From JAJPJX01 sp964568355 (lineage in GTDB: Bacteria > Acidobacteriota > Terriglobia > Bryobacterales > Bryobacteraceae), in assembly GCA_964568355.1 (NCBI GenBank), contig CAZMRK010000726.1:1-8646 (forward strand): 8,646 nucleotides of DNA, written 5' to 3'. A model generated the notes under the pieces. It ran no database searches, was not told the DNA's origin, and saw only the letters and a list, made by a program, of their open reading frames with translations. Both the position numbers and the translations under genes were made by a program. Of this stretch, positions 1 through 7,173 are shown in pieces. Positions within the stretch are counted from its first letter, which is position 1. Every line of letters starts with the position of its first letter.

Positions 1-1
1 G

Positions 2-1597
2 TCCCTCAACCTGATGAAGTACGTCGGGCCGGACGGGCAGTTCGACGTCGAAGCCTTCCGCCATGCCGTCGACACCATGATCCTCGCGCAGGAGATCATC
101 GTCGACAACGCCAGCTATCCGACCGAGAAGATCGGCCAGAACTCGCACGACTACCGCCCGCTCGGCCTCGGCTTCGCCAATCTCGGCGCGCTGCTGATGT
201 CGATGGGCGTGCCGTATGACAGCGAGCAGGGCCGGGACTACGCGGGAGCCATTACGGCGGTGATGTGCGGCCAGGCCTACCTGACCAGCGCCCGGATCTC
301 GGAAGCCATCGGCCCGTTCCCGGGCTATGCGGTCAACCAGCAGCCGTTCCTGGAGGTGATCCGGATGCACCGCGATTCGGTGAACCAGATCAACAGCCGC
401 AATGTTTCCACCGATCTGTTTCAGGGAGCCATCCACTGCTGGGACGAAGCCCTGGAACTGGGGCGCCGCGCGGGCTATCGTAATGCGCAGGTCACGGTGA
501 TCGCGCCTACCGGCACGATCGGCTTCATGATGGATTGTGACACCACCGGTATCGAGCCCGACCTGGCGCTGGTGAAGTACAAGAAGCTGGTGGGCGGAGG
601 CGTGATCAAGATCGTCAATAACACCGTGCCTCAGGCGCTCATCAAACTGGGCTACAAGCCGGACCAGGTGGAGCGCATCGTATCCCATATCGATTCCACG
701 GGCACGATTGAAGGAGCGGCCGATCTGAAGCCCGAACACCTGGCGGTTTTCGATTGCAGCTTCCGGCCCCAGAACGGCACGCGCTCCATCCACTACATGG
801 GTCACATTCGCATGATGGCCGCCGTGCAGCCGTTTATCTCCGGCGCAATTTCGAAGACCATCAACATGCCGGAAGAATCCACGGTGGAAGACATCATGGA
901 GGCGTACACCGAGAGCTGGCGGCTGGGCCTGAAGGCGGTTGCCATCTATCGCGACAATTCCAAGAAGGTCCAACCGCTGAGTTCCGGAAGCGGCAGCAAG
1001 AGCGAGAAGAAGGCCGCGGCAGGGGCGCAGACCGTGGCGCCCACCGAGAAGGTGGTATTCCGTCCCGTTCGCCGGAAATTACCGGACGAGCGACGGTCCA
1101 TCACTCATAAGTTCTCGATCGGCGGCCATGAAGGTTACATCACCGTCGGGATGTACGACGACGGGATGCCGGGTGAGATTTTCATCACGATGGCGAAAGA
1201 AGGATCGACCATCTCCGGCCTGATGGACAGCTTCGCCACCGCGATCAGCTTCGCCCTGCAATACGGAGTACCTCTCAAGTTCCTAGTCGACAAGTTCGCG
1301 CATGTGCGTTTCGAACCCAGCGGCTGGACTGGCAACGCCCAGGTGCCCTATGCCAAGTCCATCATGGACTACATCTTCCGCTGGCTCGGCGCCAAGTTCC
1401 TGGGGCCGGAGTACGGGGTGAGCGAGGCCGGCGAAACGCTTGCGCTACGGCCGACAGAAGCCGATCCCCAGCAGGAACTGCCTTTCACGGCGACGATAAC
1501 CGACGCGCCGTTGTGTTCGGAATGCGGCTCCATCATGACCCGTAACGGCAGTTGCTACAAATGCGGCAACTGCGGTGGTACCAGCGGCTGTAGTTAA
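2..1597 (+). CDS. nrdJ: Vitamin B12-dependent (class II) ribonucleotide reductase, C-terminal part; 5' end outside window
   Basis: Reduces ribonucleotides to deoxyribonucleotides for DNA synthesis in the cytoplasm, using adenosylcobalamin to make the thiyl radical; no oxygen is needed. The open frame enters from the left edge (SLNLMKYVG...), so the ATG at 14 is internal, and 531 residues are visible. Seen: the NASYPT/GLGFANLGALLMSMG region of the catalytic barrel; the phosphate-binding-type PTGTI motif at 506-520, followed by GFMMDCDTTGIEPD; a Ser/Gly/Lys/Ala-rich linker at about 975-1080; a TSCPD-type domain at about 1082-1330; and a C-terminal tail with six cysteines (codons at 1514, 1523, 1553, 1562, 1571, 1589). 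In this family the tail cysteines are thought to re-reduce the active site or bind metal. The NPCxE motif carrying the thiyl cysteine should lie just upstream, outside the window. No defect is visible. A hairpin follows the stop codon. Confidence 0.95.
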   Translation, partial: SLNLMKYVGPDGQFDVEAFRHAVDTMILAQEIIVDNASYPTEKIGQNSHDYRPLGLGFANLGALLMSMGVPYDSEQGRDYAGAITAVMCGQAYLTSARISEAIGPFPGYAVNQQPFLEVIRMHRDSVNQINSRNVSTDLFQGAIHCWDEALELGRRAGYRNAQVTVIAPTGTIGFMMDCDTTGIEPDLALVKYKKLVGGGVIKIVNNTVPQALIKLGYKPDQVERIVSHIDSTGTIEGAADLKPEHLAVFDCSFRPQNGTRSIHYMGHIRMMAAVQPFISGAISKTINMPEESTVEDIMEAYTESWRLGLKAVAIYRDNSKKVQPLSSGSGSKSEKKAAAGAQTVAPTEKVVFRPVRRKLPDERRSITHKFSIGGHEGYITVGMYDDGMPGEIFITMAKEGSTISGLMDSFATAISFALQYGVPLKFLVDKFAHVRFEPSGWTGNAQVPYAKSIMDYIFRWLGAKFLGPEYGVSEAGETLALRPTEADPQQELPFTATITDAPLCSECGSIMTRNGSCYKCGNCGGTSGCS

Positions 1598-1609
1598 GTC
1601 CACCGAATC

Positions 1610-1646
1610 GCGGCGGGGAGCTTGCGTCCCGCCGCCTCTCCGTTTT
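1610..1646 (+). terminator. Probable rho-independent terminator after nrdJ
   Basis: An 8-bp perfect GC stem (GCGGCGGG at 1610-1617 with CCCGCCGC at 1628-1635) encloses a 10-base loop, 12 bases after the nrdJ stop. A TTTT run follows at 1643-1646, but seven bases separate it from the stem, so termination may be partial and readthrough into the next gene is possible. No convincing promoter is visible in the remaining gap before the next gene. Confidence 0.5.
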
Positions 1647-1657
1647 ACGGTAGTCCC

Positions 1658-2767
1658 ATGCGTATCGGGTTCCTTGCGGCGGGACTTGCACTGCTCACCG
1701 GCTGTTCTTCCACTCCCGCCAGGAAAGAGGCAGGGTCACGGGTGATGCAGTTGACGATCGCTGCCGACGAAGAGTTTCGCACCCGTCCAGACTGGGAAAA
1801 TGTGCTGCGCCGGCGGGTAGCAGCTATTTCGCAGGTTTGGGAGAAGGAGTTCGCCATCCGCTGGAAAGTAGCGGTGGTGAATCCCTGGGTATCGGAGAAC
1901 GGGGCCAACGGGGAACGTCTTCACACGGCATTGCGCGGCGCGACGGCGGGCGGCTCGGCGCTCCAGCTTGGCATGGCGGGGCAATCTCCAACCGATGGAT
2001 CTCTGGGGTTTGTGGCTCCTTTCACCCGGGTGCTGGTGGTCTACGATTTTCCGCAGAAATCGGAGGCCCAGAACACCGCGATTCTCTCGCAGCAACTGGC
2101 GCGGCTGTTCGGCTCCTGGGAATCGGGCGAGCCTACTTCCCTCGACTTCAGTCCTCAGGCGAAGGAAGTGATCGCGCTTACGCGCAACATCGATTTCGTC
2201 GCCGGCATTCACGGCATGGACGCGGCGTTGACCAAAAAGCTCGACGAGCTGTACGCTGCTTCAAAGGGCGATCCCGCGCGGAGTCCGGTGTGCCTGGCAC
2301 ATACGCGCGCCGGCGAAGAATTTCTGAGCCTCAACCGCACGGAAGCAGCGATCATCGAACTGCGCCAGGCCCTGGACGCCGACCCGAACAATGGGCGGTT
2401 GCATGAGGACCTCGGCATGGCACTCGTAGCAGCCAACGAGATTCCCTCCGCGATTGACGAGTATCGCAAGGCAGTGCAGCTTCAGCCCGAATCGGCGGGG
2501 GCACGCGCCAATCTCGGGTCGCTGCTGACCCGTTCCGGACACTGGCAGGAAGGCAATGCGGAGATTCGAAAGGCGCTCGAACTCCGGCCGGGCCAAGCCA
2601 GCCTGCATTTCACGCTGGGCAGCGCCCTGATGCATACCCCGGGCCAGATCGACGCGGGGATTGCCGAGGTACGGGAGGGGCTACGACTGGATCCGCAATC
2701 GATGATCGGCAGGGCGCTACTCGAAAACGCCGAGCAGTTCCGCGCAGAGGCGGCCAAGGCCAGATGA
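1658..2767 (+). CDS. TPR-repeat lipoprotein with a degenerate zincin-like N-terminal domain
   Basis: A 369-residue predicted lipoprotein. The ATG at 1658 is chosen because it gives a short hydrophobic signal ending in a lipobox (LLTGC, lipidated Cys16); the in-frame TTG at 1622 lies in the loop of the preceding terminator hairpin and would put 12 residues ahead of the signal. No strong Shine-Dalgarno is seen. Residues about 28-200 (ADEEFRTRPDWENVLRRRV..., then W-rich strands and a helix) read like the N-terminal domain of secreted zincin-type metallopeptidases. Where HExxHxxGxxH would be expected the sequence is QQLARLFGSWE (residues 145-155): the glycine is kept and every metal or catalytic residue is replaced. 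Four TPR units follow at about 212-245, 246-279, 280-313 and 314-348 (the last with one extra residue), a protein-interaction scaffold. The gene overlaps the next by four bases. Likely an envelope scaffold or binding protein, not an enzyme; its partner is unknown. Confidence 0.8.
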   Translation: MRIGFLAAGLALLTGCSSTPARKEAGSRVMQLTIAADEEFRTRPDWENVLRRRVAAISQVWEKEFAIRWKVAVVNPWVSENGANGERLHTALRGATAGGSALQLGMAGQSPTDGSLGFVAPFTRVLVVYDFPQKSEAQNTAILSQQLARLFGSWESGEPTSLDFSPQAKEVIALTRNIDFVAGIHGMDAALTKKLDELYAASKGDPARSPVCLAHTRAGEEFLSLNRTEAAIIELRQALDADPNNGRLHEDLGMALVAANEIPSAIDEYRKAVQLQPESAGARANLGSLLTRSGHWQEGNAEIRKALELRPGQASLHFTLGSALMHTPGQIDAGIAEVREGLRLDPQSMIGRALLENAEQFRAEAAKAR

Positions 2768-3630
2768 AGGCGCTCTGGCTGCTTCCATTGCTGACGGCGC
2801 TGGGGTGGGGCCAGGCCTCGCACCCGCGCATGTTGGACGCGCATGTGCACCACAACGGCGACCCGGCGTTCCTGCAAAAACTGGTAGAAAAGCTCGCCGC
2901 GCATGACGCCGCGGCGTTTCTTCTGGTTCAGCCGAAGGATCTGGACAGCGTCAAACAGTTCATGGCCGCCCATCCGGGGCGCCTGATCGGACTGGGTGAT
3001 ATCAAGCTGGACGATCCCCAGGCGCTGGCCCTGGTGGACCGCTTTCACGAGGCCAGCTTCCGGGGCCTGGGCGAGATCAGCGGGCCGCGCAAAGACTACC
3101 ACGACAAGAGCTATTGGCCCATCTACGAGCGCGCGGAAAAGTACCACATGGTTCTGCTCTTCCACACGGGCATCGTGAGCCGGCCCCGGCCGGACGTGTC
3201 CACGGATGTGAGCTCCGACCGGATGCGTGTCTCCACCATGGACAATATCGCGCGGAAGTTTCCGAAGCTGACGATCATCGCGGCGCACCTGGGCAATCCG
3301 GACTATGCCTGGGCAGCCGAAATGGGGCGCTGGAATCCGAACCTGTTCTTCGATGTCTCCGGCTCCACGCTGATCAAGAAGCAGGAAGACTACACCTTCT
3401 TCAAATCCATTTTCTGGTGGTCCGGGGTGGCCAGCCCGCATACGCCCAAGGGCGGCCCCAGCGCGTTCGAGAAGCTGGTGTTCGGCTCCGATGTTTTTGG
3501 CGGCGACCTGGAAGAGTTCGACCGGGAACTGGATCGCTATCAGAAGATGCTGGCCGCCTGCGGCGTGCCACCGGAAGCGCAGGAAAACATCTTCGGCGGC
3601 ACGCTCTGGCGGATTCTCGAGAAGCAGTAA
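2764..3630 (+). CDS. Exported amidohydrolase (amidohydrolase_2-type metal-dependent hydrolase)
   Basis: A 288-residue protein with an N-terminal signal peptide (MKALWLLPLLTALGWGQA, cleavage probably near residue 18), placing it outside the cytoplasm. The remainder matches the TIM-barrel amidohydrolase superfamily: DAHVHH supplies the HxH pair (H27, H29) at strand 1; FHTG (H134), AAHLG (H175) and FGSD (D243) are the expected later metal and catalytic positions, in the right order and spacing. All key residues are present, so it is probably an active divalent-metal hydrolase or decarboxylase-type enzyme. The substrate cannot be read from the sequence. Its ATG overlaps the TGA of the lipoprotein gene (ATGA, 2764-2767), with AAGG four bases upstream of the start, so the two are probably translationally coupled. 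Family members are often cytoplasmic, so the clear signal peptide is notable. Confidence 0.88.
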   Translation: MKALWLLPLLTALGWGQASHPRMLDAHVHHNGDPAFLQKLVEKLAAHDAAAFLLVQPKDLDSVKQFMAAHPGRLIGLGDIKLDDPQALALVDRFHEASFRGLGEISGPRKDYHDKSYWPIYERAEKYHMVLLFHTGIVSRPRPDVSTDVSSDRMRVSTMDNIARKFPKLTIIAAHLGNPDYAWAAEMGRWNPNLFFDVSGSTLIKKQEDYTFFKSIFWWSGVASPHTPKGGPSAFEKLVFGSDVFGGDLEEFDRELDRYQKMLAACGVPPEAQENIFGGTLWRILEKQ

Positions 3631-3631
3631 G

Positions 3632-3646
3632 CCGGGTTGTACCCGG
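3632..3646. terminator. Compact hairpin between convergent genes; possible weak terminator
   Basis: CCGGGT (3632-3637) pairs perfectly with ACCCGG (3641-3646) across a 3-base loop, two bases after the stop of the plus-strand amidohydrolase and 28 bases beyond the stop of the minus-strand receptor. Neither strand shows a T run after it, so it is not a classical intrinsic terminator. It is the only structure seen in the 43-base convergent gap. Confidence 0.3.
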
Positions 3647-3673
3647 GAACCACTCGCTCACGGGGCCGGTCAA

Positions 3674-5119
3674 TCAGAAATACAATTTCAGCGCGAACTG
3701 GCCGATGCGGGCCGGTTGCGAAGTGGAGAAAATCTTGCCGCCGACCGCCGGCAGGTCCACGTTCGGATTCGGATTGCTGAGGTTGGTCACGTTGAATACG
3801 TTGAAGTATTCAGCGCGGAACTGCAGGAAGATCCGCTCGTTGAAGTGGAAATCCTTATGCACCGAAAGGTCCTGGTTGGACAGGCCGGGACCACGCAGGA
3901 TATTGCGGCCGGCGTTGCCGATGGTGTACATGGCGGGAACCGGGAAGTCGGCGATATTGAACCATTGGTCGCGGGTCTGGTTGGCGACCGATCCAGTACC
4001 GGCGACGTTGGGCCGCAGGCCGTAGGAGCGCCCCGTACCGGTAGGATCGGCTGAGCCGAGCGCCGGCGTGTAGGGGAAGCCTCCCTGGAAGGTCAGGATG
4101 CCGGCCAACTGCCAGCCGCTGATCAGCTTGTCGGCAACACCGTGGACGCTGCCACCGATCGGTTTGCCGCGGCCGAAGGGCAGTTCGAGCAGGAAGCTCG
4201 CCACCAGGCGCTGGTTGAAGTCGAGATCTGAGGGTCCCCACATGGTGCGGTAGTTGTACGGATTGTCGACGCTGCCTCCGCTCTGATCCTGGGTTCCCAT
4301 ATCGAGCGAGCGGCCCCAGGTGTAGCCGATCAGGAACTGGTATCCCTTGGAGAAACGTTTTTCGAGCTTGACCTCCATGGCGTTGTAGCTGCCGTTGCCG
4401 GAGTTGTCCCAGTAGCTGCCCTGGGAGAAACGCGGATTGGGCCGCCGCTGCTGCACCGGGCGGGTATCGCCGGGCGAGATGGCCGGGTAGTTGGCCGGAA
4501 GATTCTGCATCTCCAGGTGCCGCGACTGGTTGCCCACGTAGGCGACTTCGAGAGCGAGGTCGTGCGCCAGTTCGCGCTGGATCGCGAAGTTGTACTGGTA
4601 CATGCGCGGCGTCACCATATCGGGGTTGAAGCCATAGGCCAAGGCCGTGGTGAAGCTGGCGTTGGAGCTGAACGGCGGGAAATAATTCTGAATCTGGCGC
4701 TGCGGGATGCCGCCGACAGTGGGCTGCAGCAGGGATTCGTCCACGATGAACGGCACGTTGATGATCGGCGTAGAGACGGAATTGTTGCCGCTGGTCATCA
4801 TGTAGAAGATCCCGCCACCGGCGCGGATCACGGTCTTGTTGTCGTTGAACGGACGCCAGGCGAGACCGGCGCGCGGAGCAAAATCGCGCCAGTGCTGCCG
4901 CATCAAAGTATTGGGCAAACCGGCGGCCGAGGGGGACTCGATCACATCCTGGAAGACGGGATAGGCGAACTGCGCCACCTGCTGCGTGGTCAGGTTGATC
5001 TGGCCGTTGGGCTGAGTCTGAACCTGGACCTTATTGCGGTCGAAATCGAAGCGCGCACCCTGGTAGTTGACCCAGAAGGGGACGCGGTTGATCTCGTAGC
5101 GCAGTCCGAGATTAACAGT
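3674..5119 (-). repeat. Direct repeat copy A (3' half of the complete receptor gene)
   Basis: This 1446-base segment aligns base for base, without net insertion or deletion, with 7199-8644 at a constant offset of 3525. A 41-base block (3894-3934, matching 7419-7459) is identical in the two copies; it encodes the MYTIGNAGRNILRG region. The repeat is diverged gene duplication, not a recent copy, and it probably extends upstream beyond the window. Confidence 0.85.
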
Positions 5120-6937
5120 GAGGCGACCGGTGACCTTCCAATCGTCCTGCACGTAGAAGTGATACTGGCGCTGATACTGTCCGAACTGGTTGCGCGGAAA
5201 ATCGCGGCTGGCGTCGTTGGGATAGCCGGTGAGATAGTCGGCGAAGGCGTTGCCGGTCCAGGCGCCGGTGAAATTGAAACTGCCGCGCGAGAAGGCCGCG
5301 TTGGTGGAGGTGAAGCGATAGTCGCGGAGGTCGGCGCCGTATTTGATGGTGTGCGCTCCCTTGATCCAGGAAAGGCCGTCCACGATCTCATACATGTTGG
5401 TGGGGTTGATCAGAGGCTGAAACGAATTGCCGGCCAGACCGGCGTATCCGGAGATCGAAAGCTGTGGAAAGCCGGGAAAGTTCAGACTGGTCTGTTCGAA
5501 TCCCATGATGCCGGCCAGGGCCGTATAGTTGGTTCCCAGGCCCTGGTTGATGTTGGCATTGTAGAAGCGGGTGTAGCCGACGCGCAGTTCGTTGATCAGG
5601 TTCGGCGTAAAGATGTGGGTATCGCTGACGACGGCGTTATGCGCACGATTGTCCTGGGTGAAGGCGCCGTTCAGCGGGTAGTTTCCGGGGTTGAAGTCTT
5701 CGCGGCGGTTATAGGTGTAGCGCACGAACAGAGAATTCTTGGTCGAGATGCGCTGATCAAAGCGGGCATTGCCCTGATCGGAATCACTCGAAAAGGGCGC
5801 CGCATAGGGCGCGGTGCCGGCGGCCGTGGTCGGCAGCGGGATGAATTGGAGGAAGTACTGCGTGGAGGGATTGATGCGGTTGGAAGGAATGATGTTTCCC
5901 GGAAACGGCTGCCGGGTCAAAGGATCGACGACCGGCGCGGAGAGCGAGGAGAAATCGCCGTTGCGGAAAGCCTCGCTGGGAACCACCGGGTTAAATGCCT
6001 GACCCTGGCGGATACGGGTGCCTTCCCAGTTCAGAAAGATAAAGGTGCGGTCTTTGCCGTTGTAAAGTTTCGGGATGAGTACGGGGCCGCCGAAAGCGAC
6101 GCCGTACTGGTTCTGGCGATAGGCAGCTTTGTCGGCCAGGAAGGGATTGCGGGCGTCGAGCTTGTCGTTGCGCAGGAACTCGAACAAGGTGCCGTGATAG
6201 TCATTGGTGCCGCCCTTCATGGTCATGTTCATGACGGCGTTGCCGCGCCCGTATTCGGCGGCGAAGGAGTTGGCCTGGAGCTTGAATTCCTGGATGGCAT
6301 CGACAGAGGGACGAATGGCCACACCGTCGAAGAGCTGTTCGTTGATGCTGATGCCGTCGAGCAGATATTCGGTCTTGCTGAGGCGCCCGCCACTGACGGC
6401 CACGGTATCGGAATGAGCCACGCTGGGGCTGTTGTCTCCGGAACGTACGATGGCGTTGGGCAGAAGCGAAGCCAACTGCGTGAAGTCGCGGCCGTTGAGC
6501 GGCAGGTCGACGATGTGCTGGTTGCCGATCACCTGGCCGATGGAGCCTCGCTCGGTGTTGAGCGCGGGAGCCTCGGCGGTGACGCTGACGGTTTCGCTCA
6601 CATTGCCGATTTTGAGCACCACATCGTAGCGGGCCTGCTGATCGACCTGCAGGACAATGCCCTTGAGTTCCTGGGCCTGGAAACCGTCCTTGGAGACGGT
6701 CAAGACATAGCTGCCGGTAGTGGGCAGCAGAGGAAGTTCAAAATCGCCATTGGATCCGGTGACTACCGTACGATCGAGACCGGTATCGACGTTATGGACG
6801 GACACCTTCGCGCCGGCGACGATGGCGCCGCTGGTGTCCTGAACCCTGCCAAGAATCGTTGCCGCCGGTTGGGCAAAGCTTAACTGGACGGCAAAGAGGA
6901 ATGCAGCAGATGCAAGAAGCCATTTTGTCCGTTTCAT
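3674..6937 (-). CDS. TonB-dependent receptor, Oar-like, with N-terminal carboxypeptidase-regulatory-like domain (complete copy)
   Basis: A 1087-residue outer-membrane receptor that would import a ligand with energy from TonB-ExbBD. From the N-terminus: signal peptide (residues 1-22, ending SFA before QP); a carboxypeptidase-regulatory-like beta-sandwich domain at about 26-110 (ILGRVQDTSGAIVAGAKV, then DGFQA); a TonB-box-like ETVSVTA at 115-121; a plug domain from about 125 (LPLNGRDFTQLASLLP at 145-160, LLDGISINE at 192-200, KGGTNDYHGT at 241-250); then a large beta-barrel ending LKLYF, with the terminal aromatic residue typical of outer-membrane proteins. The ATG at 6937 is chosen because GAGG lies seven bases upstream and it starts a clean signal peptide; a GTG at 7015 has no such support. 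No frame break is seen. The ligand is unknown; no SusD-like partner or iron/B12 regulatory site is visible. Its C-terminal 481 residues align without a gap to the neighbouring receptor. Confidence 0.93.
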   Translation of the reverse strand: MKRTKWLLASAAFLFAVQLSFAQPAATILGRVQDTSGAIVAGAKVSVHNVDTGLDRTVVTGSNGDFELPLLPTTGSYVLTVSKDGFQAQELKGIVLQVDQQARYDVVLKIGNVSETVSVTAEAPALNTERGSIGQVIGNQHIVDLPLNGRDFTQLASLLPNAIVRSGDNSPSVAHSDTVAVSGGRLSKTEYLLDGISINEQLFDGVAIRPSVDAIQEFKLQANSFAAEYGRGNAVMNMTMKGGTNDYHGTLFEFLRNDKLDARNPFLADKAAYRQNQYGVAFGGPVLIPKLYNGKDRTFIFLNWEGTRIRQGQAFNPVVPSEAFRNGDFSSLSAPVVDPLTRQPFPGNIIPSNRINPSTQYFLQFIPLPTTAAGTAPYAAPFSSDSDQGNARFDQRISTKNSLFVRYTYNRREDFNPGNYPLNGAFTQDNRAHNAVVSDTHIFTPNLINELRVGYTRFYNANINQGLGTNYTALAGIMGFEQTSLNFPGFPQLSISGYAGLAGNSFQPLINPTNMYEIVDGLSWIKGAHTIKYGADLRDYRFTSTNAAFSRGSFNFTGAWTGNAFADYLTGYPNDASRDFPRNQFGQYQRQYHFYVQDDWKVTGRLTVNLGLRYEINRVPFWVNYQGARFDFDRNKVQVQTQPNGQINLTTQQVAQFAYPVFQDVIESPSAAGLPNTLMRQHWRDFAPRAGLAWRPFNDNKTVIRAGGGIFYMMTSGNNSVSTPIINVPFIVDESLLQPTVGGIPQRQIQNYFPPFSSNASFTTALAYGFNPDMVTPRMYQYNFAIQRELAHDLALEVAYVGNQSRHLEMQNLPANYPAISPGDTRPVQQRRPNPRFSQGSYWDNSGNGSYNAMEVKLEKRFSKGYQFLIGYTWGRSLDMGTQDQSGGSVDNPYNYRTMWGPSDLDFNQRLVASFLLELPFGRGKPIGGSVHGVADKLISGWQLAGILTFQGGFPYTPALGSADPTGTGRSYGLRPNVAGTGSVANQTRDQWFNIADFPVPAMYTIGNAGRNILRGPGLSNQDLSVHKDFHFNERIFLQFRAEYFNVFNVTNLSNPNPNVDLPAVGGKIFSTSQPARIGQFALKLYF

Positions 6938-6944
6938 GGTTAAT

Positions 6945-6961
6945 CCTCGGGCTCTCAGCCC
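6945..6961 (-). promoter_or_regulatory. Shine-Dalgarno of the complete receptor gene with an adjacent hairpin
   Basis: On the minus strand GAGG (6945-6948) sits seven bases before the ATG at 6937 and decides that start. Directly 5' of it is a small perfect hairpin, GGGCT-GAG-AGCCC (6949-6961). The hairpin abuts the ribosome-binding site without covering it, so it could modulate ribosome access or simply be chance in GC-rich DNA. Confidence 0.55.
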
Positions 6962-7091
6962 AGCTACACGTGCATTCGGATAAAGCCGGAGCTCAGCAGA
7001 AACGGGGAAAGGCACACCTCGCCTCGGTGGACTAAAACATACAGACTAACCTTCCTCTTCCCCTGAGCAGCAAAAAGCGATATTTGGGTCA

Positions 7092-7121
7092 ATCGTACGG
7101 GAGTTTTGACGCTGCTGTCAA
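7092..7121 (-). promoter_or_regulatory. Sigma70-like promoter for the complete receptor gene
   Basis: On the minus strand a perfect TTGACA -35 box (7121-7116) is followed after 18 bases by TACGAT (7097-7092), a 4/6 match to the -10 consensus. Transcription would begin near 7085, giving a leader of about 148 bases before the ATG at 6937. It lies just downstream of the terminator of the upstream receptor gene, where an independent promoter would be expected. Acidobacteriota promoters are poorly characterised, so this rests on the general housekeeping consensus. Confidence 0.5.
7106..7121. repeat. Short inverted repeat over the -35 element (possible operator)
   Basis: TTGAC (7106-7110) and GTCAA (7117-7121) form perfect 5-base arms around a 6-base spacer. 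The right arm, read on the minus strand, is the first five bases of the TTGACA -35 box, so a dimeric regulator bound here would compete with RNA polymerase. Arms of this length can arise by chance; no regulator family is identified. Confidence 0.35.
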
Positions 7122-7136
7122 GGAAGAGGGCCGGCA

Positions 7137-7173
7137 GGAAAGAAGAAGGGCCCCGAGAGACGATTCGGGGCCC
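7137..7173 (-). terminator. Rho-independent terminator of the upstream receptor gene
   Basis: A 9-bp perfect stem, GGGCCCCGA (7148-7156) with TCGGGGCCC (7165-7173), encloses an 8-base loop. On the minus strand it begins 25 bases after the TAG stop at 7199 and is followed by a T-rich tract, TTCTTCTTT (7147-7139). Position, stem strength and the T-rich tail all fit an intrinsic terminator for the 7199-8646 gene. Confidence 0.75.

Noticed and set aside
1622..1657. TTG start 36 bases upstream for the lipoprotein
   Set aside because: It lies in the loop of the nrdJ terminator hairpin and would displace the signal peptide from the N-terminus; the ATG at 1658 gives a proper lipobox signal.
2090..2122. 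The lipoprotein as an active metallopeptidase
   Set aside because: No HExxH motif occurs anywhere in the protein, and the candidate site has Q, Q, R and E at the ligand and catalytic positions.
2482..3441. A 319-codon minus-strand frame across the lipoprotein and amidohydrolase genes
   Set aside because: It is antisense to two well-supported genes, crosses their junction and has low-complexity composition typical of a shadow frame.
4517..6883. A 788-codon open frame on the plus strand antisense to the receptor gene
   Set aside because: It has no recognisable domain, lacks membrane or fold signals, and mirrors the receptor's codons in GC-rich DNA. The minus-strand receptor is unambiguous, so this is an antisense shadow.
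6938..7015. GTG start at 7015 for the complete receptor (26 extra residues)
   Set aside because: Its GAGG is only one base away, too close to be used, and the extra residues precede a perfect signal peptide whose own ATG has well-spaced GAGG.
6938..7085. Cobalamin or TPP riboswitch in the receptor leader
   Set aside because: A CTGAGAG string near the start resembles part of a TPP box, and the nearby nrdJ made B12 worth considering, but the remaining conserved cores of either riboswitch are not seen.
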